From: Sycon ciliatum
Taxonomy: Eukaryota; Porifera; Calcarea; Leucosolenida; Sycettidae
Direction of reading: 5' to 3'
Assembly (NCBI RefSeq): GCF_964019385.1
Contig: NC_088645.1
Coordinates: 11,952,369 to 12,016,368, forward strand
Length of the DNA: 64,000 bases
The notes under the pieces are model-generated. The model saw nothing but the letters and a program-made list of their open reading frames with translations, was not told where the DNA came from and did no database searches. Below, one piece after another: positions 44,788-64,000 of this stretch (position 1 is its first letter; the number at the start of each line of letters is the position of its first letter). A program made the position numbers and the translations under genes.

Positions 44788-46459
44788 ATGAATGTTTGTC
44801 GACCATGAATTTTTCATATCCCACCCCACCAAAATTACATCTCATCTGTCGAGATTGGAGATAACCAATCTGGCCATTGTGCACATTATGTTCCTGAAGA
44901 AATCTCTTGCTTTTGGCTTGATCATGATTCATGTTGTACGGTGCAGGTGTTGAGAACAGCGCATGTGCAGTCTTCAAGTGTTAAAATGTTGAGGGTGTCA
45001 AACCCGAACTTGGTTCAAGGCCTGTACCACGTTTTAATACGCCGTTCTAAGGAGATACTAGATAGCTTCCAAAAGAGCTATATCTCACAAGCGATGACGT
45101 AATGTATGTGCATAGGAATGTGTGGCGGTATGTACTATGTAGCCTGGACGGCTTCAAACTCATTGACGCTGACAGAATCAGAGATTGGACAGGGGAACGC
45201 CCGTTGGTGTAAGGCTAAAGCTGTCACCATACCACTTCATGTCCCTTCCTGTCGCGTCTATCACAGAGCACGTAGTAAGCGAGCGGATCACTGTGGGAAT
45301 GCTCTTCAGTGGTGTGCTAAGGCATTTCGAGGTAATGGCAGGTATGGTTCTAGCCCCCAGGCGAAAAGGGTATATCAACTATATAAATTTTACACTTCAT
45401 CTAGGCTTCGTCGGCCCGATTGTTCTAGGTTGAGTTGACGGCTATCGAACGAAGTGGTTGTGGGTTTCAAGCCAGTGTGATTGGGGTTCTCACGTCGTCA
45501 AACCATGTGAAAAAGGTATGTCTCGTTGGTCATCGATCATAAGCAACTCGCCTTCGTCCCCCCCCCCCCCCTACTCATATGCGAAGCGGGAGATTGCTTC
45601 ATTTTTGGCTACCATTCGTTCTCTCCGTGCTATCCTAGGTCTTCAGCTAAAATATTTGATGAACTAAACACGTCGTACACTGTACCACAAAGCACGACAA
45701 ACTCTACTCGTCGTCCCGCTCGCGTACATCAGAAACTCAGCAACGACTCTGGAATTGCGCCAAGTACATTTGAACGCCAACCACCGGAGAAATTGCTTCA
45801 CTAAAAATGATGTACGGATGAAGATGTACCCACCTAGGCTATCGAATGGACGATTTTTTTCTTTTTACTAGAGCCACGTGAACCCGTCATGTGTGAACCA
45901 TGAATAAGGGGAGTGGTGGCGTGGTCTGGGATCTATAGTGAGTCAGTTTTAGATGAGTGACTAATAACTTCCAGCGAGAAAATGAAGATACTAGTAAACT
46001 ACGCTATGGTTGCATAATTTTGAGATTCTATTCCGAATCATCGTCACGTCGGAAAGGAAGTCGCCATCACTATGAAGTCTTTTTTTTTTTTTTTTTACTA
46101 CGTTCACATAACCAGCTCGAAAAGAACAGATCTTAAAGGTTGTAGCAAGCATGTACTCTTGGTTGAACACGGATTTCCCGTACACCATGATAATTTATGT
46201 AACGAGAAGAAACACAACGTTGAAAACTGTTTGTTAATTAAAAAAATATTTAATCAGCATCGGAATCATTAGTTAGAAGGAGTTCTAAATGGAAATGGCT
46301 AAGTCAACAGTAGCATATTATTATAAGTTAGATCGCTAGAGACTTAGTAGTTTGAAGTAGTAGTTGCATATGTACAATCTGATACAGCTAATGTGTCTGC
46401 TAGGCGTGATCAACATTATCCTAGGTGTGGTCGACAATAAAGCTGTTCTAAAGACCATG

Positions 46460-46515
46460 TATGGATTCGGATGGAGAGCCAACTTGTAGTTCCTTAGTCC
46501 TTTTTTATTTTCCAT
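46460..46515. mobile_element. Short copy of the fold-back retroposon-like element
   Basis: The 10-bp duplication AAAGACCATG lies on both sides (46450-46459 and 46516-46525). The 56-bp insert has the family head TCGGATGGAGAGCCA joined directly to the tail ACTTGTAGTTCCTTAGTCC, so the hairpin centre present at 38845-39015 is missing. Confidence 0.75.
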
Positions 46516-46918
46516 AAAGACCATGATAGCATTCTTTTGTAGTACATGTACATGTGAATCAGAACTGCGCCACAGGTGACATCTTCACGATTTGCTAAAG
46601 CGGATACGCAGCGCACTTTCTGTAGCAAATACAGGATCTTTCTATTTGAAGCAATCAGAGCAGAATTGGCCAAAGGTATAATATAATATGCAGATGAATA
46701 CACGGATCCACGCACGGATTTTCAAGAATTGCCTCAATTCTAGGGTAAAGAAGTGCACAGGAGCCTCAACACGTGACGCCAAATCGCCGAATCAACACAC
46801 GAAATATCATAAGCATTTTCCAGGTACCTGTACATCTATTTATGCGATCAACAAAAGGAAAAATTGTGAAGTTTTCAAATACATGTATATGTAGATGAGA
46901 GGTAAGAAGTTCAACTCG

Positions 46919-55800
<8,882 letters not shown>

Positions 55801-58390
55801 ATCTGGCTGCGCGCACCACACTCCTTGTGTCTGTGTGTGTGACAATCCAAGGGTTGATTAGACACGCTTTGATCCTATGTGTCTCTGTCTCACAAAATCT
55901 TTTGCAGGAATGCCTTCAGCCAGTCAACCGTTCCAATTGGAGTGGAACTACGTCTACCGGAGACTTCAGCATTGTGGCACAACATGTAACAGATATCTGG
56001 CTATGGATGGAAGCTCTTCTGTTCTATCCCGATACAGCTGGACAGTGTAGTTTCAAGTCGTGAAGTATTAGGTAGTGGTCTGAACCACCTGGCCTTTGCT
56101 ATGAGGATGCTCTAATAGCTGCGGGGTATTTGTAGGAGCGGGGTTTTATGCACTCGCATAACCCGATAGGTAAAGCACTCAGTGTTCGCCGTGCGATGCC
56201 TCGACTTCTGCACTGTCCTTTCGCCAACTCTGTACAATGAGTTACACAGATCAGCGCTCAGCTGACTAGAGGATGAACGACCTTCCGTGGACAAGCGAAG
56301 TTGACGGTCGTCTCAGCGCCGTTCTCTAGCCATGCGCCAACGCAGCTGCGGCCACCAGTCATAGGTCAGACTCGATATGAACGACCGGCAGCTGGATAGC
56401 TCATCATCGCGCCTTTGCACTGCTTTCTCATGGCCTGGGCAAGAGTCGATGGCAAGGAAAGCAGTGACAGCCACTTTCCTTAGCCTATTCAATAGCTGAT
56501 GGCTTTCCAAACTGTCAGCTCACAGGACACGATTATCACCCAAAGCCAACTTCCTCCTTTCGAGCAGAGTTGGGCCTCCAAGGGGACAACATCGGGTACG
56601 TACGCGCACTAATTTGCGGCTACAACCATTCTAAGCTGTGACCATGTATGCTAATCTAAGAGACAAGGTGGAGAAGCGCAAGATTCCTCTCCACGAGTTC
56701 GTGACTTCAACAAACGAGCGAAAGACACAAATTGAATTTCTGCAGAGGTGATCATTGGCCAGTGACAACTACACCACACCTTGAACTTGTGCAATTGTTC
56801 GTTTGTTCTGACGGTCCACTAACGATAGAGCAAGCCCGCACACGTACTCTATTCATTGCCGAAGAGCCCAAGACTGATGTTAGTGTGGCAGCCACTCTGT
56901 TCTCCCGGCCAGCTGATGCCGCTGTCGTCGGTGGCTCACCCTGGACCTTCACGCGGGAGAACATGTTTCTGCCGAGACCTTTGCCACGGCTTCTTATCAT
57001 TATTCTCGGTGCGCGCGCCACACTGCACAGGTCTGTGGGAAGGTGCACCAGCCGCACACAGGAAGGCAGCGATGTAGTTGCTCGTTGTAGGTTCTTAGGC
57101 CTGACAGGACGCGTCTCTACGCACTGGGATTACATGACGCTGGCCGAGGTAGTTGCTTGTACAGCCAGTGCATTCAGCCGGACGACAAGCCAGCCAGCAG
57201 AACGATTCTACAAGCCTAGCCTTTGCCTTTGCCAAACTGCAAGCAACCTCGGTGTATTCACACATGCAAAACAACTTTTAAATACAGTACTTGATCACGT
57301 AGGGTACCCTGTAAAAAGGCCTTAGGCCTGTGGGGATTGCCCTATTCAAAATTAAAAAATAATAATGATAATAAAATAAAAATAATAGATCCATACCTAC
57401 TACAGATACAGTATTATTGTTGGTCGACCTGAGTGGAACATACTACAAACAATCATGCAACAGGAACATACGGGGAAAGCCCGTTCATGTCGCATCCACC
57501 CCCGGAGGGTACTTATCAGTGTACTAGTGCACGCACTTGTACAAACGCCCTGAACTTCATGTCATGCATACCCTAGTAGTAGTACCCTACAAAGCACGGG
57601 CTCACTTTGCGGCCGCCGGTTTGTGCGCGGTTGTGCCGCATGCTGGGTGCTCGAAAAGCCGTTTTTTCTGATGATGATCAGTGGCTTCTTTCAGCACGGA
57701 CGAAGAGTGCAATGAATAGGATAACACCCAAGTACAGTCATGTGAGACCGAGAAGCGGTGAGCTCAGAGAATCTAGTCCGTGCTACATCTACCACTAAGC
57801 ATTACAATATCTACATGTACATGCGAGAGTGCGCTCGGAGCCTCTTCCCCCGCCTGCCATAATAGTTTCCACAAGGGAGGGCTCCCACCTATTCAAGGTA
57901 GCTCAGCAACTAAAACAAACCCCTCAAGGTAAGAAGCAACTAACTTACGAGATACACTGTTAACATCCGCGAATGGACTGGCAGACTGTCGCTCCTAAAA
58001 AGAACTGAACCACAGACTTTCGTCTCTCCAATTCCCTCGCCGAACGCATGCCAATCGATTGTGACATGCATGTCAAAAGATTGTTGCTGTAGACGCACGA
58101 TCCCTAGGTGTGTGAATGCTCTACATATTTCTAGCTCTAGGCCATAATCAGTTACTCTCTTACATTATTAAATAATGTTTTTATACGGTTGACGTTCACT
58201 GGTGAACATGTTCACGTGATTTTAGTTCCCACAGGTATCATATCCGCACTCGAGCGTGTACTAAAAGATGTTAGGCTTGCCGGTCGTCACTCGTCACACA
58301 GTTACTGGTCTATGAACCTATACATATTTTATACTTGGTATTAGATAATCCCACACTAGTACAGCACCAGTATTAGACACGGTGTCCTCC

Positions 58391-58595
58391 ATAGGCATAT
58401 GCTGATAATGCCGGCAGAAGTTTTGGCAGAATTCGGTACTTTTTCTGGTAAGTTTCAAGCATGTTTGGCATGTGGATAAAGAAATGGAGCAGAATTCGCG
58501 GAATTGCGCGCCATAAGGTTTGTATGGTTCGGCCAATTTCACTGCTTTTCGAGCAGAATCTGCCACCTTTTCGAGCATTATCCGCCAATGCCTAG
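58391..58595. mobile_element. MITE family GCGGATAATGC, copy 3
   Basis: Third copy. Here the inverted repeat extends outward: TAGGCATATGCTGATAATGC on the left and, reversed, TAGGCATTGGCGGATAATGC on the right, so the full terminus is about 20 bp and starts TAGGCAT. Confidence 0.85.
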
Positions 58596-59389
58596 TCCTC
58601 CACGTTGTTTCATGCTGTCAAACCAACAACATGTCTCATTTTTATACATGTACATGCTTGTGAGAGCACTAGCATGCCGCGAGGCTACCATGCGAAAATA
58701 GGATCCTCGACATCACTGGTGCGCTGCTTGCCTGGTTAGCAATTTCCTTACACATTCTGCATGGCACATACATGTACATGAAATAAATTGAGTTCTCCAC
58801 TTTCTTGATGTTTCTTGATGTTTCTTGATGTTCTAATTTGAGTCCCACGCGAACCGTAACATATTGTCTTTCTTTTCTCTTGATGTTGTCTTCAGTTGAG
58901 CATGACTTATAGTGATTTCCTCCATCACAAAATATCATTGGGCTCAATTTGCCCGGTGTGGGGAGCAAACACTTTATTATTATTATTATTATTATTTGCA
59001 TTTTCGCGTCATCGTCAATCAAAATGATTGATGATTTCGCTTATGCTGAGTGGTGGTAAACAGAAATCAAAAAATATGGAAGATACGTCAAGGCAGAAAA
59101 CAACATGAAGGACGGAAAAAGGAAAACAGGATAAGTATGGATATCGCATGCGATACGTTATGATAGTTATTGCATGTTGATATTGTGATAGATGGTGTGA
59201 TTCTATTGCTACAGTTAAAATATTGAGGGAGTTGATAACCATAATGATATTATGGTATTCGGGTAATATAAGATACGTATTTGTATGTGTAATGATATTA
59301 CATTTCCAGTTGATATTGAGTTACACATTATTCTGGTTGTTGTCGTGATCGGCTTTTAGAGAAAAAAGGGAGAGAGAAAGAAAGAGAGA

Positions 59390-59582
<193 letters not shown>

Positions 59583-59904
59583 AAACATAGGGAGATGAGC
59601 AAATTAAGGAGATATATCCGGTTGATTTGACGTTACACTCTCGGGCTAATATGGGATTACAAGTACATTGATTTGTAACTACCGGGTAGTTGGATGAACA
59701 TATTGCCTCACACAGAGCCTTCCAGCTCTTACGACAGGCAGCTGTTGCCCGGAGCGAATGGAGATCTCCCAGAGTCAGGAGTCTACCCTGCCATTTGCCC
59801 GTATTACAGAACAATAGTATATTCGCAGGTAGGTCCTGTGTTGCGGGGACATTAGTGTACCTGTGCCATTGGGTACACGTGTGCATGTTCAAATGTATGC
59901 ACAC

Positions 59905-60050
59905 GTACATGTACATGTACATCAGGGAATGTACATGTACATGTACATGTACGTGTATATGCAACGCGTAGACGTGTACATGTACATTGTATGTGCTTGT
60001 AGATGTTTCACGGAGCTGAACTGAAGCATATACATACATGTACATGTACA
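59905..60050. repeat. TGTACA / ACATGT palindromic simple repeat
   Basis: Runs of (ACATGT)n such as TACATGTACATGTACATGTA occur three times in 150 bp. The hexamer step is self-complementary. Shorter TACATGTACATG pieces are scattered through the whole window. Confidence 0.85.
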
Positions 60051-60984
60051 TGTGCACCGGAGACATTCCTGTTTTTTCCTCCTCACATTTCAGCAGAAAC
60101 TAGTCCACATTGAACTGTAAGCGTTGTACGCCGGACCGATTTCTCTGTCTCGACCGCACAAAGCAGAGACATCGTATACATGTCCTTCATAAAGAACGAT
60201 TTATTATTTTTTTTGTCAAAGCATATCAGGAGCATAGAAGTATGCTTCTCCATCATCTTGCGTTTAATATTACATTTTTCGAATTTTCGCAAATGGGATG
60301 TTGGTGCCTGCATTCGAATATTCGGTCTGGTGTCAGTATTCTAGAATATTCGAAAAATTCGAATGTTCCTTCCATCTCTAGGTTCATTGCATTGTGATGG
60401 AGTTACTTCGAAGTGGTATGTGGCTATCATGCCCACGTGGGAAAACATATTCATTGTGTCTATTTTGACCGTAAAAAAGGGCTGTGTAATCACGGCCCAG
60501 TTAACCAACACATGCATTGCAAGCTTGGGCTGCGTCTGTGCTACACCAATGCATGACCCCGGGCGGCGTGCACGAATATTTGCACAGCGAAGCCTGCGTT
60601 TTATCGACCATTCCGTCGTGCACCGAAAACTGGTCCTGTTCAATGGTGATCGTTCAATGCAGGACAAAATGCGTCACGAAACGTTCCTGAGATAGGCAGT
60701 CTCCCAAGACAGGTTTATGGTCGCTAAACACAGGTTGTAGTGCATAGCCCTGAGCTAACCAGTCTCCTGAGAGAGATGGTCGCTCAACACAGGTCGTAGT
60801 GTATCGCCTTTCGGTCATGATAATATTACATGATAGTATTCTTCCATGTCAACTGTGTGATACGAAGCACCAAAATGTGAGGCAAGAAGGAATATGCTGC
60901 ACTCGAAAGAGAAAAAGCCAACAGGGCAGGCGAGATAAGGAAATATTGATGAGTTTTAGGGAGGAGAAAAGAAGAATAAGCTTG

Positions 60985-61075
60985 AGGAAAATTGCCTGCT
61001 ACCACGAGGACTCGAACTAGGGAGCCTAGCTTCTGAGCAGCTGTGATCTAACCACCCAGCCGTGATGTAATCGGA
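60985..61075 (-). repeat. tRNA-derived SINE-like sequence, copy 2
   Basis: On the minus strand, CTGGGTGGTTAGATCA (A-box-like) and TAGTTCGAGTCC (B-box-like) are followed by TCGTGGTAGCAGGCAATTTTCC, the same plan as 37136-37216. The stems do not close, so it is not a tRNA gene. Confidence 0.55.
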
Positions 61076-61320
61076 TAAGGAAAGGTTACCTACATGTATT
61101 TGGAAAGAAAATTATGATTGGGCTCGGTTCCCGTAGAAATTCTATACAACATACATTTACATCATTGTGCAGGAAAGAGAATAATACTCGGATTGTCGAG
61201 TGAGTGAAAAGCAGCAAGGAATACAGATCAATGAGCAGCATGCAGTGCTCGTGCCCGAAATACAACGGCTATTCCTCTCCGCAACCGAGCTTGGTTCCGG
61301 CTATAGCTGGCATTCAGCAT

Positions 61321-63874
61321 TTATCGGACGTACAAATGAAGCTTGTCTAGTCCCAGCTCATCGTCGCTGTTATCCTGGTCCGAACAGATGCGCACCTCGA
61401 TTCTATCACTCGTCGAACTGTCCAGAGTCACATGAAAGTCAGGCACCGGCTCGCATTGGTATTGGGTCGTCGAACTGCAGGATACGGTGGTATCGAACAG
61501 ATGATCATCGTGACCCAGTGACCAGGTAGCTGGGTGCTGAGCATACTTAGTCTCTGCGCAGTAGTAGTTATCACCGACGAACGGCTGGGCTTGCGTTCCT
61601 CCTCGGCACGGGCACTTGCTACCACTCTCGCGATCCATACCTACAGCATACGTGAAGACGTGATTGCGGACTCCCGGAGCACTGTCCCGCGAGATCGAGA
61701 AGCCATCAACGTACGCACTGTCGATCAGGTAGCCAGGCTGCGAATGGAAGGCGTCCGGCGAGCGGAACTACATATTCGGAACAGAATCATTGGCAGGGAA
61801 CGAAACAGACGGAAACAGACAAATTAAATCAATGTGCATGAAATATTTGATGATTAAAGGCTCAACCACCATACAAATGTTTTTAAATAGTGCAACATGT
61901 GCTAACAACATACACGTACATGTGTTGCATAGCACACTCATGTGCTCTGTTGCATGTTGCTCTGAGAACTGTTGTATTCATGTGTTGCCTGCCACTACTG
62001 AAGATTACATTGCGTAACAACACTAAGTTGTGTTCCAGTTATAATCCACGTATGGATACGTCCCAGTAGACAATACACTGCACTAAAATGATTGGAGAGT
62101 GTCTATTTTCATTTTGTGTAGCCGAGGACTTGGTGAGGTTGCGTGCGGTGGAAGTTCAAATTATGAGGAAGATACCGTAGTTCAGAGGAGGTACGCCATT
62201 ATCATTGAATATAGTATTCTAAACAAAACCTCATGTTTTGCCAATCCGAAGGGTTCCTATAGCACTGCGATTAGTCACAATACACGAACGACAAAGTGTT
62301 TCTTGTACAAACGTAAATGCATCTTCGGGCGTAGGTTCGGCCGACGAAATATCAGGTTCTCTCGACAAGCAGCAAAAACATACGATACGATTTTAGCAGT
62401 GGTTGATTAACACACCTTCAGCCTGTAGGTGAAACCTGAGAGTTCGTCGTGTTTTGAGCGAACCTTAAAGCCAATAAAACAGGTCACGTGTTCCCAATAT
62501 TCCTCACCTTGTATCCGTTCAAACTTCCACGAATTTCGCTGTACTGTCCGTTGAAGGGTTTACTGAAGAAGGCACTAGCGCAGCCATTTCCCCCGGGGCG
62601 AGTGCAAACGTGTTTGGCGACTCCGTTATTTTCCACAAGCTTCCGCAGCCAGCCGGCGGGGCAACTGTACTTAGCCTGGACATTAGCGATCTCTGTCCAA
62701 CCCCAGAAGCTTGTGCGGTCGTGGCCGGTCAAACCACCTCGAGAAGCGCAGGACACCTGAAAGTGAACGCACAAAGTGGGAGAAAGCAAGCCTGTCTGTC
62801 GGTCTGTCTGTCTGCATGTCTGTATGTCTGTCTGTCTGTATGTATGTCTGTTTGTCTGTCTGTATGTATGTCTGTCTGTATGTCTGTTTCTCTGCCGATG
62901 TTTCTCACCCGGAATCCCTTTTGAATGCTCTTTCGCATCACGAACAAGTTTCTCACTCGCAGAGCCCCAATTACAAGACCATGGATCCGTTTACAAACAG
63001 GAAATGGACCAGCCTACGAGTATTATAACCGTGTGAAACGCATTGTATGAAGTTTCCTTCCGAGATTTGATTTCTGCCGTGACCAACCATCGCAATCGAT
63101 AACCCTCAAACGATTCATAGGGAAATGAACTCATTAATCTGCATGAGAATGTCATAAAAGGTGGCGTAACTAGGCTCTTCAATATTATTATGATGCTAAT
63201 CTCTCGTCTGCAATAACCCTTCCGAATATGGAGACCGGCCGTCAGGCGCGATGCCTTTGGGAAATCCTTAATCATAGAGTATTCATGGACACGCCACACG
63301 TACCTGTTGCAGACCACGGTTACCTCCTACGTTGAATGTTCCTGCACGAAAATGAATGCAACAAACAAAGTGCAAAGTATTGAGGCGACAAGACGAGACT
63401 GGGTATGTTGGCTGGCACGACTTGGTGTTATCACTCAACGGCTCGTAACTATGCATCAATCACAGCAGTGTCAGCATACATGTAGCTATCTGTGTAATTT
63501 TGGGGCATCTTGCAGCTTCATCTGTAGGAAGTAGGTGGGTGGGTGGGCAGGGTAAGAATTGATTCAATCCTGTGCAGTGCTTTGCGAATTTGTGCGTCCA
63601 CCCAACTATTTTCTTTTGTACATTGGAAGTTATTTACATTCTTCAGGCATTCCGATCACACAAATACGCGCAAAACACACTCACACGCTCACTCAGACAC
63701 ACACATACATGTGCATGTACGTGTACGCACATGCACATGCCTGTACAGATCAGGAGGCAGTGAAGCAATGGGTTCCGATGCACTTACCTTCCGGCATTAT
63801 ATCGCCAGTAGGTCGATAAAGCGAATCGTAGATCTCCTGGCATGAAGGCTGTGGGCAAAGGCTACCGGACAAAC
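61321..63874 (-). CDS. Secreted Cys-rich protein, 5' incomplete (4 exons seen)
   Basis: Exons 63874-63788, 63341-63304, 62756-62508, 61767-61321, joined in consistent phase; 273 residues plus TAA. The first part has CQEIYDSLYRPTGDIMPEG and FNVGGNRGLQQ. The next exon has FWGWTEI, YSCPAGW, VENNGVAKHVCTR and CASAFF. The last exon has YVDGFSI, VRNHVFTYAVG, a CPC motif, PFVGDNYYC and finally DRIEVRICSDQDN before a C-terminal LYVR. This Cys-rich layout, and the ending D-x-IEVRIC, resemble uncharacterised extracellular proteins I recall from cnidarians, amphioxus and sponges; I know no function for them. Many paired Cys and no membrane segment imply secretion. The signal peptide exon is not resolved: a hydrophobic frame lies at about 63880-63960 on the minus strand but its join is unclear. 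Confidence 0.75.
62794..62890. repeat. (CTGT)n / (TGTC)n microsatellite
   Basis: Tetranucleotide CTGT with TATG variants, about 40 bp from the acceptor of the exon 62756-62508. Intronic. Confidence 0.9.
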
Positions 63875-64000
63875 CTGCCAATTGACAAACCAAGCAGGAT
63901 CACGAACAACAGGTAAGCCAAAAACAGCGATGAATTCAAACTCGCAGATACGCATTGCCTAAGGTGAAACAGGGCAAAGAACTACAACAACTAGGCCAGA

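Larger units (their letters stand above)
41590..46918. other. Intergenic region between channel 5' end and globin 3' end
   Basis: No gene exon recognised. It contains the channel promoter and 5' UTR (near 41590-42100; a splice in the 5' UTR is possible), the piggyBac-like MITE 42742-43220, LINE 3' fragments at about 43560-44100, the MITE 44391-44787 and the short retroposon 46460-46515. The stretch 44800-46400 shows only chance open frames and one possible tRNA-like B box near 45466. Confidence 0.6.

Noticed and set aside
45400-45475. tRNA candidate (GGTTGAGTTGACGGC ... GGGTTTCAAGCC)
   Set aside because: B box is degenerate and the arms do not pair; at best a SINE fragment.
56644-56748. Short plus-strand frame beginning ATG with a Lys/Glu-rich, exon-like composition (MYANLRDKVEKRK)
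   Set aside because: Only 34 codons, no partner exon found, and no family match by eye.
56732-57325. 197-codon plus-strand frame
   Set aside because: No domain, low-complexity composition or splice evidence; an antisense frame of 101 codons overlaps it. Kept out for lack of support, though it is the longest unexplained non-repeat frame in the window.
58318-58588. Minus-strand frames reading ADSARKAVKLAEPY, also found at 48784-49167 and 49491-49820
   Set aside because: The apparent conservation comes from the MITE family GCGGATAATGC, not from a protein.

Overview
The window is nuclear DNA of an animal: intron-rich genes with GT-AG introns, families that exist only in metazoans, and about half the sequence taken up by small transposons and microsatellites. 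The set of families (a Boule-type RRM protein, a neuroglobin/globin-X-like globin, a TRP channel whose pore and S6 do not look vertebrate, and a secreted Cys-rich protein) together with short introns of roughly 300-1500 bp suggests a marine invertebrate, perhaps an early-branching one such as a sponge. The taxon is a guess.

Layout. (1) 2043-18756, plus strand: 20 phase-consistent exons encode at least 841 residues with about seven ankyrin repeats, one SH3 domain, a long helical region and a Gly/Ala-rich tail. I do not recognise the whole protein. (2) 18757-22757: no gene, two DNA-transposon MITEs. (3) 22758-24347, plus strand: a single-exon Boule (DAZ-family) RNA-binding protein. (4) 27315-41589, minus strand: a 17-exon TRP-type cation channel of about 1001 residues, convergent with Boule. 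(5) 41590-46918: no gene; a piggyBac-like MITE, LINE 3' fragments and other repeats. (6) 46919-55800, minus strand: a 3-exon globin of 442 residues with an N-terminal extension of about 220 residues and the two classic globin introns. (7) 55801-61320: no convincing gene, and a long (AG)n tract. (8) 61321-63874, minus strand: the 3' exons of a secreted Cys-rich protein whose first exon is not resolved.

Repeats explain much of the rest. I see non-autonomous elements with recognisable ends and target duplications: PIF/Harbinger (TTA), piggyBac (TTAA), hAT (7-8 bp), Tigger/pogo (TA, one with a transposase C-terminus inside a nested complex), and families with no assignment that recur two or three times. 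LINE 3' ends, tRNA-like SINE heads, minisatellites and very long (CA)n, (CT)n and (AG)n tracts are also present.

The five genes do not form an obvious pathway. They are independent animal genes. Each exon chain was joined by hand using splice sites, reading phase and family similarity; no search was run.
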